Shown one piece after another: positions 1-8,529 of a stretch of 64,000 nt of DNA. The notes below the pieces were generated by a model, which saw only the letters and a program-made list of their open reading frames with translations, was not told where the DNA came from and made no database searches. The stretch is from an uncultured Robinsoniella sp. (GTDB taxonomy: Bacteria; Bacillota; Clostridia; Lachnospirales; Lachnospiraceae). Numbering within the stretch: the first letter of the stretch is position 1; the number at the start of each line of letters is the position of its first letter. The position numbers and the translations under genes were made by a program. The DNA lies in assembly GCA_900540475.1 (NCBI GenBank), contig UQGG01000015.1:1-64000 (forward strand). The letters are read 5' to 3'.

Positions 1-717
1 TTATGCAGAACTGGTGTGTGTTTCAAATCCCCCCCCCATCCCTGCCGTTACGGCTGTTACAACAAAAATCAGAATCAGACTGACATCCACTTTAATTCCC
101 GTTGTGCGGGCTGCCGCCTCATTGGAACCAATGGCTCTTGTCTTCGTCCCAAAAGGCGTTTTCTTATATACCAGATATGTAAGGATATAAACCACAATCA
201 GTAATACAATGGGCATGGGAATCAGCCCTAAAAACTTACCTGTAGAGAAAAATTTTAGTTCTTTATTCACTTTTGAGGTAAGTTGAATTGCCTTGCTGCA
301 ATATACCAGCGTGATTCCTGCAAAAGCCAGCTGAGTCGCCAGTGTTGCCACAAATGTCTGGATCTTCAGCTTCGTAATAATCAGGCCGTTAACCGCTCCG
401 CAGAGTGCTGCAATTAATAATGCCATTAAGATTGCCATAAAAGTGCTTTTTCCTCCCGTCAGCTGCACGGCAATTACACAGCTGGTCAGAGAAAGAATGG
501 AGCCCACGGAAAGGTCAAAGCCTCCAGCTACGATTGCAAACATCATACCTGCTGCAGCGATTCCGGTGACCGCAGTACGGCTCAGTGCCGTTATGAGCTG
601 ATTGGGCTGGACAATACGGGTATCAATTACACCAAAGACCACCGCCACAACAATAAGGATACATAAAATCCCGATTTTATCCCACCAGTACCAAAATTTC
701 TTTGCTTTGCGGCTCAT
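1..717 (-). CDS. Sugar ABC transporter permease, CUT2/RbsC family, C-terminally short
   Basis: Inner-membrane subunit of a ribose-type sugar importer. The 238 residues are strongly hydrophobic with several membrane spans, and the family loop 'RAIGSNEAAARTTGI' is present near residue 200. The ATG at 717 overlaps the stop of the ATPase gene as ATGA, so the pair is translationally coupled. Family members usually run to about 310-340 residues; here a TAA stop at 1-3 ends the protein right after a helix that should be followed by two or three more spans. Nine consecutive C (29-37, G on the coding strand) encode Gly-Gly-Gly just before the end. Neither a one-base deletion nor an insertion in that run gives a better family match by eye. 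The protein is probably broken, or a sequence error lies at or beyond the window edge. Confidence 0.8.
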   Translation of the reverse strand: MSRKAKKFWYWWDKIGILCILIVVAVVFGVIDTRIVQPNQLITALSRTAVTGIAAAGMMFAIVAGGFDLSVGSILSLTSCVIAVQLTGGKSTFMAILMALLIAALCGAVNGLIITKLKIQTFVATLATQLAFAGITLVYCSKAIQLTSKVNKELKFFSTGKFLGLIPMPIVLLIVVYILTYLVYKKTPFGTKTRAIGSNEAAARTTGIKVDVSLILIFVVTAVTAGMGGGFETHTSSA

Positions 718-2225
718 GCCTTTTCACCTCCCAAATGAGTCATATTTCCTGTTGCGCATTTCAGGATAAAGGATTCTTCCATTTCTTCTTTTGAAATATC
801 TCCAGTAATCCTGCCCTGGAATACGGTCAATGTACGGTGGCAGTTCGCTATAATTTCCGGCATGTCAGAGGATACTATGATAATCGCCATTCCTTCATTT
901 TTAGCCAGATCTTCAAGCAGTGCATAGATTTCAGCCTTAGCCCCCACATCGATACCTCTTGTGGGCTCCAGCATGATAAGTACTTTACACCCACCTGCCA
1001 GCGCTCTCGCCAGAAGAAATTTCTGCTGGTTTCCGCCGGAAAGACTGTTGATCTTCTGATAATAGCCGCTGTATTTCATATTCATTTTCCTGGTGTATCG
1101 TTCCAGGATTTGCTGCTCTTCCTCAGCGTTGATAATCGCGCCTTTGCGAATCTTATTCAGTATATTGACCGATATATTTTCCCGGACATTCATCAGACCA
1201 AAGATACCTGCCCGTTTTCTGTCTTCCGTTACAAAACCAATCCCTTCCCGGATAGCCTCTGAGGGGCTCTGGGGCTGAATCACCTTGCCGTTCAGCCTGA
1301 TCTGACCGCTGTCAGGGTGTACCAGACCATAAATACTCTTTACGATTTCTTCCCGGAAACATCCCATTAAACCTGCAAATCCAAGAAGCTCCCCTTTTCG
1401 CAGCTGAAAAGAAACATCCTTATAAATACCTTCTTTACAAAGTCCCCTGACTTCCAGCACAACCTCGCCCGGCTCATGATCTGCGGTTGAATAATGATCT
1501 GACACTTCCCGCCCAACCATGAGCTCCACCATTTTCGCCTGGGTAATCTTTTTCGCTTCATAGGTGCCGATGTAGGATCCGTCCCTTAAAATGGACAGCC
1601 GGTCACTCAGGTCAAATATCTCCTTTAACCGGTGTGAAATATAAATTACGGTCTTTTTTTTCTCTTTTAACTTTGCAATTAACCGGTACAGAGTCTCTAC
1701 TTCCTTATCATTCAGCGCCGCAGTAGGCTCATCCATAACGATAATCTCCGTATCCAGTGACAGTGCCTTCGCAATTTCTACCATCTGCTGTTCGGATACG
1801 CTTAACATCCCGATGAGATCAGAGGCTTTAAAATCAACATCCATTTCATCCAACAGCTTCTGGGCATCAGCATTCATTTTTTTCTCATCTACCATTACGC
1901 CGCCTGTTTTTGGAAGGCTGTGCAGATAAATATTTTCTGCTACGGTGAGATCCGGCATCAGATTCAATTCCTGATAAACAACACTTACACCTGCTTTCAA
2001 CGCATCCGCCACAGTATGAATGGTACATTTTTTGCCGTCTATATGAATCTCTCCGCTGTCTGCAAAATACATACCTCCGAGTACTTTCATAATTGTGGAT
2101 TTTCCCGCACCATTTTCGCCTACGATTGCATGCAGCTCCCCTTTTTCAAAGGAAAGATTCACATGATTCAAGGCGGTGACACCATAAAAAGTCTTTGTAA
2201 TATTCTTAAGCTCTATGTATGGCAA
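714..2225 (-). CDS. Sugar ABC transporter ATPase, CUT2/RbsA-type tandem ATPase
   Basis: Energises uptake of a monosaccharide through the adjacent permease; cytoplasmic, membrane-associated. It has two ATPase halves, the normal RbsA/MglA architecture (503 aa). The first half has Walker A GENGAGKST, a degenerate signature LSVSEQQMVEIAKAL and Walker B IIVMDEPTAAL. The second half has signature LSGGNQQK, but its Walker A position reads GLMGCFREE and its Walker B LIMLEPTRGID, with Leu in place of the usual Asp. A degenerate second Walker A is normal for the family. The start is TTG at 2223-2225, with AGAGGT about 9 bases upstream; no in-frame ATG lies before the first ATPase motif. The binding protein of this transporter is not visible and may lie left of the window. 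Confidence 0.92.
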   Translation of the reverse strand: MPYIELKNITKTFYGVTALNHVNLSFEKGELHAIVGENGAGKSTIMKVLGGMYFADSGEIHIDGKKCTIHTVADALKAGVSVVYQELNLMPDLTVAENIYLHSLPKTGGVMVDEKKMNADAQKLLDEMDVDFKASDLIGMLSVSEQQMVEIAKALSLDTEIIVMDEPTAALNDKEVETLYRLIAKLKEKKKTVIYISHRLKEIFDLSDRLSILRDGSYIGTYEAKKITQAKMVELMVGREVSDHYSTADHEPGEVVLEVRGLCKEGIYKDVSFQLRKGELLGFAGLMGCFREEIVKSIYGLVHPDSGQIRLNGKVIQPQSPSEAIREGIGFVTEDRKRAGIFGLMNVRENISVNILNKIRKGAIINAEEEQQILERYTRKMNMKYSGYYQKINSLSGGNQQKFLLARALAGGCKVLIMLEPTRGIDVGAKAEIYALLEDLAKNEGMAIIIVSSDMPEIIANCHRTLTVFQGRITGDISKEEMEESFILKCATGNMTHLGGEKA

Positions 2226-2311
2226 TCCTGATTACCTCTCTTTCGTTTGTTCTTTCATCGGAATTAATCTTAGCATTGAACATGCCGTGGAACTATCAGA
2301 CTATCTTTTGA

Positions 2312-2328
2312 TATGTAGGACTATTTTA
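2312..2328 (-). promoter_or_regulatory. Putative -10 element and GntR-type half operator before the CUT2 transporter
   Basis: On the minus strand TAAAAT (2323-2328) is followed three bases later by CCTACATA (2312-2319). The same CCTACATA word follows the -10 of the FGGY kinase promoter with the same three-base gap and also sits in both promoters around the GntR gene. No convincing -35 is visible. The operator assignment is inference from the shared word. Confidence 0.45.
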
Positions 2329-2395
2329 TGGTGTTCTAAGTTGGATGGGGATATGATGCTGGAAAGGTAGAGATGTAGCTGAAAACAGTGTACGA

Positions 2396-2479
2396 AAAGA
2401 TGGGCATGGGAAAATGGTATGGGCTCCGTCAGCTCTTCTACGCTTCCTATGTCCATACCATTTTCCCATGCCCATCTTT
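2396..2479. repeat. Perfect 27-bp inverted repeat with 30-base loop
   Basis: The left arm 2396-2422 and right arm 2453-2479 are exact reverse complements (27 of 27). The element lies between the end of the GntR gene and the promoter of the transporter genes, both read leftward. On the minus strand the second arm ends in CATCTTTTC, so it could act as a terminator for the GntR gene, but the stem is much longer than usual terminators and lacks a clean U tract. The rest of 2226-2553 holds the transporter leader and no gene. Confidence 0.85.
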
Positions 2480-2553
2480 CCGAGCTTCATACTTCATGTT
2501 ACTGCCGCAAAGCTGGTTTCCTCAGCAAAGTGGATCCCCTGGACTGCGGCTGG

Positions 2554-3306
2554 CTAATCCTGGGTAAAAATTGTTACCTCAAAGCGGTTATAATCCCCCC
2601 GATATCTGGCAATGGAATACTCCACAGGCGTTCCCAGGTCATTATAGCCTGTGGTCTCAAACTTCTGGATGGGCTTTCCTTTCCGGATATTCATCAGCTT
2701 AACGTCATTGGTCGTGGCTTCTACCGCCTCAACGGATCTCTTTACATAGTGAATCTTTTTATCTTCTCTTTTTGCCAGATTCTTATACAGAGATTCCTGC
2801 TCCATATCCAATTCCAGCAGGAACTCGCACCCCTCAAGAGGCAGATAAGTTTCTACTAATACAATGGGGATATCATCTGCAAAACGCTTCCGGTACAGAT
2901 AAATCACCTCTGACTTCTCAGGTATCTGAAGCTTCTCTGCTACCATGTGGGAGGCATAGAGCACCCGGAATTCCAGTACCTTTGTCCCTGGCTTCATCCC
3001 CAGTCTTTCCATCTGCTCTTCATATGTCTCCAGTTTCTGCATAAAATCCTGCTGGATTTTCTTTTGAGTTACAAATGTTCCCTTGCTTTTAACCCGGTAA
3101 AGCCAGCCTTCCTGAACCAGCTCTGTAATCGCCTGACGGACGGTAGTCCTGCTTATCTGATAAAAATCGCTGATATTTTTCTCAGTGGGGATCATTGCTC
3201 CGCTTTCATAGTTCCCCTGGCGTATTTCTTCCATAATCAATTCTTTTAACTGAAAATATAGCGGAATCGGCACACTTTTATCTAACTTACCCTCTTCTAA
3301 AATCAT
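2554..3306 (-). CDS. GntR-family transcriptional regulator with UTRA ligand domain
   Basis: Cytoplasmic DNA-binding regulator of the HutC/FarR subfamily. The N-terminal winged helix (about residues 10-75) carries the family pattern IPLYFQLKELI and ISDFYQISRTTVRQAI. The UTRA domain fills about residues 90-245, with the typical GKPIQKFETTGY near the end. An in-frame ATG at 3330 exists, but AGGAGG at 3315-3320 sits eight bases before the ATG at 3306, so the shorter start (250 aa) is chosen. It is transcribed divergently from the dehydrogenase/deoC unit; a near-perfect palindrome lies in the shared intergenic region. It probably represses, through effector release, the four promoters carrying CCTACATA. 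The ligand is unknown; sugar phosphates are common for UTRA proteins. Confidence 0.92.
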   Translation of the reverse strand: MILEEGKLDKSVPIPLYFQLKELIMEEIRQGNYESGAMIPTEKNISDFYQISRTTVRQAITELVQEGWLYRVKSKGTFVTQKKIQQDFMQKLETYEEQMERLGMKPGTKVLEFRVLYASHMVAEKLQIPEKSEVIYLYRKRFADDIPIVLVETYLPLEGCEFLLELDMEQESLYKNLAKREDKKIHYVKRSVEAVEATTNDVKLMNIRKGKPIQKFETTGYNDLGTPVEYSIARYRGDYNRFEVTIFTQD

Positions 3307-3355
3307 CTTTTTCACCTCCTGAAGTAACATATCATTGTCATTATTTTATAATATT

Positions 3356-3430
3356 CCTACATATAAATCAATCATTTTTTCTGTACATTTTCTATTCTTT
3401 CTGTTATAATGTTGGTATGTAGGTACATAC
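3356..3430 (+). promoter_or_regulatory. Divergent promoter region with GntR-type operator
   Basis: For the rightward unit, TGTACA (3382-3387) and TATAAT (3405-3410) are separated by 17 bases. Four bases after the -10 lies GTATGTAGGTACATAC (3415-3430), a palindrome except for the central AGGT. A second copy of the half site, CCTACATA (3356-3363), sits in the leader/promoter of the GntR gene itself. The location is suited to repression and autoregulation. The motif is seen directly; the regulator assignment is inference from adjacency and the GntR family's palindromic operators. Confidence 0.65.
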
Positions 3431-3471
3431 AAACATTATAGCATTACAAATCTTAAAGGAGGTAATACAAT

Positions 3472-4508
3472 ATGAAATCTCTTATCGTAGAAAAAGACGG
3501 TACCCTATCCGTTAAGGACATTCCGATTCCGAAGTATTCACCAAAGCAGGCACTGGTTAAAACCATCAGCTGTGGTATCTGTAACGGTACGGATGCCAAG
3601 CTGATTCATCGTAAATTCAAAGGCTTTCCAGATGAAATGTATCCCCTGATGCTGGGACATGAGGGGGTAGGGGAAATTGTTGAATTAGGCAGTGAAGTAT
3701 CATCCTTTCATGTGGGTGACAAGGTTCTGCTCCCTTTCGTGGATCCGGACCCGGAACTTTATGGTGGTCTGCAGTCTGCCTGGGGTGCTTTCAGCGAATA
3801 TGCCGTAGTCCATGACCTTGCCGCCTACCGGGTGGGAAGTGCCCCGGAATGTGCTTATGCCCAGACTATCCTGCCTGACTTTGTAGATCCGGTTGACGGC
3901 GCTATGATTATCACGCTGCGGGAGGTTTTAAGTTCCATCCGGCGCTTTGGTATAAAAAGAGGGGATAGCGTTGCAGTTTTTGGATGCGGACCAGTTGGTC
4001 AGACATTTATTAAATTTCTTTCCCTTTTGGGCGTGGAAAAGCTCATAGCCTTTGATATCGTAGACGAAAAATTGCAGGAGGCAAAAGAAAAAGGAGCAGC
4101 TTATGCCTATAACAGTCAAAAAACAGATGTCAATGAAAAAATCCACGAACTTTTTCCTTCCGGTGTTCAGTATGTGTTAGATGCTGTGGGTATGACCTCC
4201 CTGATTAATCAGGCTATGGAATATATCTGTGACGGTGGAAAAATATGCTGTTATGGTATTTCTCCTGTCTGTGAAATGAATCTGGACTGGACCGTTCCGG
4301 TTACAACTGGCAGCTTCAGTTTCAGCAGTTTCCATCAAAAATAGAGGAAGGTCAGGTGAATGAGCAGATCAATAACTGGCTTGCAGACGGTACAATCCAT
4401 CTCAGAGACTATATTTCCGACTACTTTTCCTTTTCCTGTATTCTGGATGCATTTGCCCGCCTCGAACGCAGAGAAATATCTAAAAAAGGGATTGTTATTT
4501 TCGAATAG
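3472..4508 (+). pseudogene. Zinc-type medium-chain dehydrogenase, frameshifted near 4310
   Basis: An NAD(P)-dependent alcohol/polyol dehydrogenase of the MDR family, starting from ATG 3472 after AAAGGAGG. The first frame (3472-4344) has the catalytic-zinc region SCGICNGTDAK and GHEGVGEIVE and the Rossmann glycine motif VFGCGPVGQ, then loses family similarity after LDWTVP. The next frame continues with YNWQLQFQQFPSK, LADGTIHLRDYISDYF and KGIVIFE and stops at 4506-4508, which is how family members end. The two parts together would give about 345 residues, the usual size. A frame change of one or two bases therefore occurred around 4305-4313. It is either a real mutation inactivating the C-terminal third or a sequencing error. 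No structural-zinc cysteine cluster is obvious. It precedes deoC in one unit. Confidence 0.8.
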
Positions 4509-4606
4509 GCCACCGCAAAACCGTGACATGCAGATTGATGATTTAAATAACCAAAGAGTCTTAATCAGGATTACAAAAAATAAAAACTAAGAAAGCGAGA
4601 ACAGCT

Positions 4607-5302
4607 ATGTACAACAGTAAAACCATTACCAAAGATGAATTATGTAAGTTATTTGACCATACCAACTTAAATCCTTATGCAAACGTTTCAATGTTTGAAA
4701 ATCTCTGCCGGGAAGCCATAGAATTAAATTGCGCCATGGTAGCCATTAATTCTGCTCCCGCAGCCCTTTGCAGGAAGCTATTAAAAGGCACCGGCATACA
4801 CGTAGGTGCAGCAGTCTCCTTCCCTCTGGGGCAGACCACCATCGAGACTAAGGTCTTTGAAACCCTGAATGCCATTGAAAACGGCGCCGATGAAATCGAC
4901 TATGTGATCAATATCGGAGAATTAAAAAATGGAAATCTGAAATATATAAAAAGAGAAATGACGGAAATGGTAGATGCCTGCCATTCCCGCAATGTGCTGA
5001 TCAAGGTGATCTTTGAAAACTGCTATCTGACTCAGGATGAAATCAGGGCTGTGGCAAAAATTGCAAAAGAAATAAAACCGGACTTTATCAAAACCAGTAC
5101 AGGTTTTGGCACCTCCGGAGCCACGGCGGCGGATGTTCGTCTGATGAAAGAAACGGTTGGCAGCCAGGTAAAGGTAAAAGCAGCCGGCGGTATCCGTTCC
5201 TGGGTGGACTGCAAGGCAATGATCGATGCAGGCGCCGAACGGATCGGCACCAGCAGTTCATTGAAAATTTTAAAGGAGTTTCTGGAAGAAAAAGAGAGAT
5301 GA
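4607..5302 (+). CDS. deoC: Deoxyribose-phosphate aldolase family (DeoC)
   Basis: Class I aldolase that splits 2-deoxyribose-5-phosphate, or a related deoxysugar phosphate, to acetaldehyde and a triose phosphate. At 231 residues it has normal length. The TIM-barrel motifs are present: DHTNLNP near the start, EIDYVINIG, LIKVIFENCYL, the Schiff-base lysine in FIKTSTGF, and VKAAGGIR with the second lysine. The ribosome site is weak (AAGAAAGCGAGAA). It follows the frameshifted dehydrogenase by about 100 bases, apparently in the same unit. Because no nucleoside phosphorylase or deoxyribomutase is nearby, the substrate may be a sugar from the neighbouring transport/kinase genes rather than a nucleoside product. 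Confidence 0.92.
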   Translation: MYNSKTITKDELCKLFDHTNLNPYANVSMFENLCREAIELNCAMVAINSAPAALCRKLLKGTGIHVGAAVSFPLGQTTIETKVFETLNAIENGADEIDYVINIGELKNGNLKYIKREMTEMVDACHSRNVLIKVIFENCYLTQDEIRAVAKIAKEIKPDFIKTSTGFGTSGATAADVRLMKETVGSQVKVKAAGGIRSWVDCKAMIDAGAERIGTSSSLKILKEFLEEKER

Positions 5303-5349
5303 CAAATAATAGCCTGTTTCCGCTAAATGTGCGGTCACAGGCTATTTGT
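5303..5349. terminator. Bidirectional hairpin terminator between convergent genes
   Basis: AATAGCCTGT and ACAGGCTATT pair around an inner CCGC/GCGG stem just after the deoC stop and before the convergent SMP-30 gene end. No long U tract, so efficiency is uncertain. Confidence 0.6.
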
Positions 5350-5383
5350 ACAATATATTTAAATTCAGCCGGATCCGGTTCTT

Positions 5384-6376
5384 TTACTCCAGATCCAGTT
5401 CAGCCATAGTTGCCGGCATTTCATGTGCTGTATTGACCTTTCCCTCATCAGTTACCAGATCAAAACAGGATGCAATCAATTTTCCTTCCCAAATGACCGG
5501 CTCTCCTGGCTGGTCTAATCCTCCGTCCAATCCATCACAGTCAGGGCTCTGGGCTATCCGCTCCACTTTGCCGTTTGGATACACTTTTACAATGGCATTA
5601 TCGGAAAAATCTGCGATGTAAATATTTCCTTTTTCATCACAAACCATTCCATCTGTGGACTTCAGCTGGGAAGCGTCCTTTGCAAATACTTCATTGCCTG
5701 AACAGCTTCCATCCGGTGCAAATGTAATCCTGTGAACGGCGCCGTCACCGAAATTGCCTACATACAGATTACCGTCTTTTCCAAACACGATACCGTCTGC
5801 ACCGTACTGGCATTCTTCATTTTCTGTAACAAAAGTGGTGAAAATATGGGTATCATCCAGAGTATTGGTAATCTGAATATTTTCTTCGTCCAAACCAAAG
5901 CGGTATACGCAGCTGACTAAGTGACCGCTTCCGTCTGGAGCAGGCACCTTCGTTAAATAGCTTTGGGTAACATACATATAGTCTCCCCTGATCCGAATAC
6001 CGTTTGGATGTTCCATACCTGTGGCTACGGTTTGCCAGCTTTTAATGCCGTTTTCATCCGCAGTAATTTTAAGTATCCTCCCCTTAAATGCCAGTTCTTC
6101 CTTCCCGGACCATCCCTGGTTATCACAGATATAGATGTTGTAATCGTCATCAAAAGCAATCCCCATATTTCTGGCTATCCCGGTTTCCGGGTGAACAGGA
6201 ACGTCAAACCATTTGGTAATATTTTTATTTCTGTCTATACGCACCACACATCCTGTAAAAGAATCCTCTGCATAATTTGGACAGGATAGAATCAAATCCC
6301 CGTTTTTGTCAATTTCCATTCCGTCAGGGGTACACACATAGTCTGGTAAAATCGTAAATAATCTGGGTGTCTGCAT
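5384..6376 (-). CDS. SMP-30/gluconolactonase/LRE-family protein
   Basis: A six-bladed beta-propeller of about 330 residues. Propeller repeats such as PDGMEIDKNGDLI, ADGIVFGKDGNLYVGNFGDG and DGMVCDEKGNIYIADF recur along the whole chain. Family members are metal-dependent lactonases that open sugar lactones, though many act on other esters. There is no signal peptide, so it is cytoplasmic. AAGGAGG (6384-6390) is four bases from the ATG at 6379 and seven from the ATG at 6376; the latter spacing is better. It is the last gene of the long leftward operon, directly after the glycyl radical enzyme, suggesting that an oxidised sugar or lactone intermediate occurs in the pathway; that is inference. 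Confidence 0.82.
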   Translation of the reverse strand: MQTPRLFTILPDYVCTPDGMEIDKNGDLILSCPNYAEDSFTGCVVRIDRNKNITKWFDVPVHPETGIARNMGIAFDDDYNIYICDNQGWSGKEELAFKGRILKITADENGIKSWQTVATGMEHPNGIRIRGDYMYVTQSYLTKVPAPDGSGHLVSCVYRFGLDEENIQITNTLDDTHIFTTFVTENEECQYGADGIVFGKDGNLYVGNFGDGAVHRITFAPDGSCSGNEVFAKDASQLKSTDGMVCDEKGNIYIADFSDNAIVKVYPNGKVERIAQSPDCDGLDGGLDQPGEPVIWEGKLIASCFDLVTDEGKVNTAHEMPATMAELDLE

Positions 6377-6452
6377 CATTTTTCCTCCTTGTATAATCTT
6401 TTTTTGTATTCTTCATTTCTTCATCATAAACTGCTAAACAGCTATTTTGCAT

Positions 6453-8519
6453 TTAATCTACCATAAGCTCCATCCGCTTAATAATCTGATCCTGATAAAC
6501 TTCGTCCAATTCAACAAAATAACCACTCCATCCCCATACCCGAACAATCAGGTTCCGGTGATTTTCCGGGTGTGCTTTTGCATCTATAAGCTTCTTACGG
6601 TTGACCGCATTAATCTGCATCTGATGACCGCCCATATCCATAAAAGACCTGACAAACATCGCCACTTTGCGGATGCTGTCCTCATTGCGAAAGAGCTGGT
6701 CATACAGTTCTATGGTCAGCGGTCCCCCGTTTGACACCTTTACCAGATCCGGCTTGGCAAAGGACTTGATAATGGATACCGGACCATCGCATCTGGCGAA
6801 CAGGCTTGGGGAATAGTTGCAGGCAAATTCCTCTCCTGCATCTCTTCCGTCCGGTGTTGCCTGCAAGTTGCTGGAGTGCCAGATGTAATACATGGCGGAG
6901 CCGGTTCCTGCCCGGTAGATTCCTCCCCGGTCATTGACCAGCCCTTCCAGGCTATTTGCAAAACAATCTAAAAGCCAGACAGCCTGGCTGTCTACAGTGT
7001 CATCATCATTTCCCATCTTAGGCCCTTCAAAACGCAGCCGGTTGCGCAGGGGTTCTCTTCCCCTGAAATTTGTCCGAAGGGATTCTGCCAGCTCTATTGC
7101 TGAAATGCTTTTTTCTTCGTATACAAACTTCCTGATTGCTGCCAGAGAATCTGCTCCGGTAGAAATACCGCTTCCGTGAATACCATAATTGTTATATTTA
7201 CATCCTCGGGACACATCCTGTCCACGCTGGATACAACCATCCATCATCAGTGACATAAGCGGAGAAGGTTCCATATATACGTTTTTATATTTCCCCGTCA
7301 TTTTCTGTACGGTCACCCGGATACAGTTTTCAACTGCCTCCCTAAATTCCGAAAAGTCCCTGCACCGGGGCAGAAGGTCCACACAGGAAGTGATCACCCG
7401 GGCAAAGGAAAGCCCGTCTATATTAGGAATATCCATGCCCTTTCCGGGTATGATAAACTCCCAGCATGCCGCTACCACATAATTATAGGCATCCTTTTTG
7501 GAATAACCCCAGCGTAGAAGCGCTGGAATCACTACCTCATCGTTACAGTACTGAGGAAAACCAAGACCCTGTTTCGTCAGCTCTGTTCCCCGCTCGTATC
7601 GGGATAACGGCGTTTCTTTGCACACTCTCAAATTAATTTTCGGATCTATCAGTTTTAATTCCAGACTTGCCTGGATGCACAGATCCGAGAGCTCATTAAA
7701 GAGATCCTTTCCAGACTGGTCCTTTCCGCCCAGTACCATACTCTGACCATTGTCACCCTGCTGCATTCCCGTATAAAGGTCACTGTCAATATTAAAGCTG
7801 ATAAAGAATTCTTCCAAAAGCGCAAGCGCGCTGTCCTGATCCAAAAGCCCTTTTTCCAGGTCTGCCTTCAGATAGGGATACAGATACTGGTCAAACCGTC
7901 CTATGGTATTGTGGTAATTAAAACTGCACCAAAGACAGTAATGAAGCAGGCGGAAAAACTGCAGCGCTTCCTGGAATGTGTCCGGCTTTTCAGCAGGTAT
8001 TTTTTGGAGCATAGCCGCCATGCAATCATTCCCGGCTTCTTTTGCAGCCCTGGCATACCTTCCGGCAAATTCTTCAATCATATCCAGTGTCTCAAGCAAC
8101 GCATCCAGATAATTGGCTGCCTGTTCATCTGCGCCTTTTCGCGCCTCTGCGATCTCCATTCTTTTGCCGTTAAATCCTACATCAATTAAGCTGCTGTAGT
8201 CCGGATTGATATTACAGATCTTCCCCTGCTCATGTATATAATGGCTCTCTTTGACCGTTTCCCATTCCTGTCTGGTATACAGCTCCGGCAATCTGGTTAC
8301 GGTACGCATCAAAACAATTTTATCTTCCCGGAATACAATGGGAGATTCCCGTTCCAGTACGTATTGCAGACGCTTAATGCTTCTTTGCACATCCGATAAA
8401 CCTTCTTTTTCAAATTGCTCAGCCAGTGCATAGGGATCCCCCTGATCGGGCTTTCGGTAACGGTGATGAGATTTATCCCGGATATAATAATCCAGTAACT
8501 CATTTATTCTCTGATTCAT
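6453..8519 (-). CDS. Glycyl radical enzyme of the pyruvate formate-lyase-like superfamily, short atypical form
   Basis: Oxygen-sensitive radical enzyme of 688 residues. The C-terminal glycyl-radical loop reads RVWGWSGYF with the radical glycine at about 663. The active-site loop reads VVAACWEF with Cys352, followed two residues later by Glu354. In characterised eliminases the loop is GCVE; Glu is kept here, which favours a dehydratase or lyase over a PFL, whose loop has two adjacent cysteines. Family members are usually 760-850 residues. The open frame reaches 8696, but AAGGAGGG just before the ATG at 8519 fixes the start. Its activase lies immediately upstream. The substrate is unknown; the surrounding plant-glycoside genes suggest a polyol, sugar or diol. 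It is not close enough to name as a specific known dehydratase. Confidence 0.9.
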   Translation of the reverse strand: MNQRINELLDYYIRDKSHHRYRKPDQGDPYALAEQFEKEGLSDVQRSIKRLQYVLERESPIVFREDKIVLMRTVTRLPELYTRQEWETVKESHYIHEQGKICNINPDYSSLIDVGFNGKRMEIAEARKGADEQAANYLDALLETLDMIEEFAGRYARAAKEAGNDCMAAMLQKIPAEKPDTFQEALQFFRLLHYCLWCSFNYHNTIGRFDQYLYPYLKADLEKGLLDQDSALALLEEFFISFNIDSDLYTGMQQGDNGQSMVLGGKDQSGKDLFNELSDLCIQASLELKLIDPKINLRVCKETPLSRYERGTELTKQGLGFPQYCNDEVVIPALLRWGYSKKDAYNYVVAACWEFIIPGKGMDIPNIDGLSFARVITSCVDLLPRCRDFSEFREAVENCIRVTVQKMTGKYKNVYMEPSPLMSLMMDGCIQRGQDVSRGCKYNNYGIHGSGISTGADSLAAIRKFVYEEKSISAIELAESLRTNFRGREPLRNRLRFEGPKMGNDDDTVDSQAVWLLDCFANSLEGLVNDRGGIYRAGTGSAMYYIWHSSNLQATPDGRDAGEEFACNYSPSLFARCDGPVSIIKSFAKPDLVKVSNGGPLTIELYDQLFRNEDSIRKVAMFVRSFMDMGGHQMQINAVNRKKLIDAKAHPENHRNLIVRVWGWSGYFVELDEVYQDQIIKRMELMVD

Positions 8520-8529
8520 ATTTCCCTCC

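Noticed and set aside
4360..4590. Separate small protein of 76 residues after the dehydrogenase
   Set aside because: It is a shifted reading of the dehydrogenase C-terminus, whose real frame shows family residues and ends at 4508.
5754..5764. Another CCTACATA word, inside the SMP-30 gene
   Set aside because: It lies in coding sequence without promoter signals; one or two chance copies of an 8-mer are expected in 64 kb.
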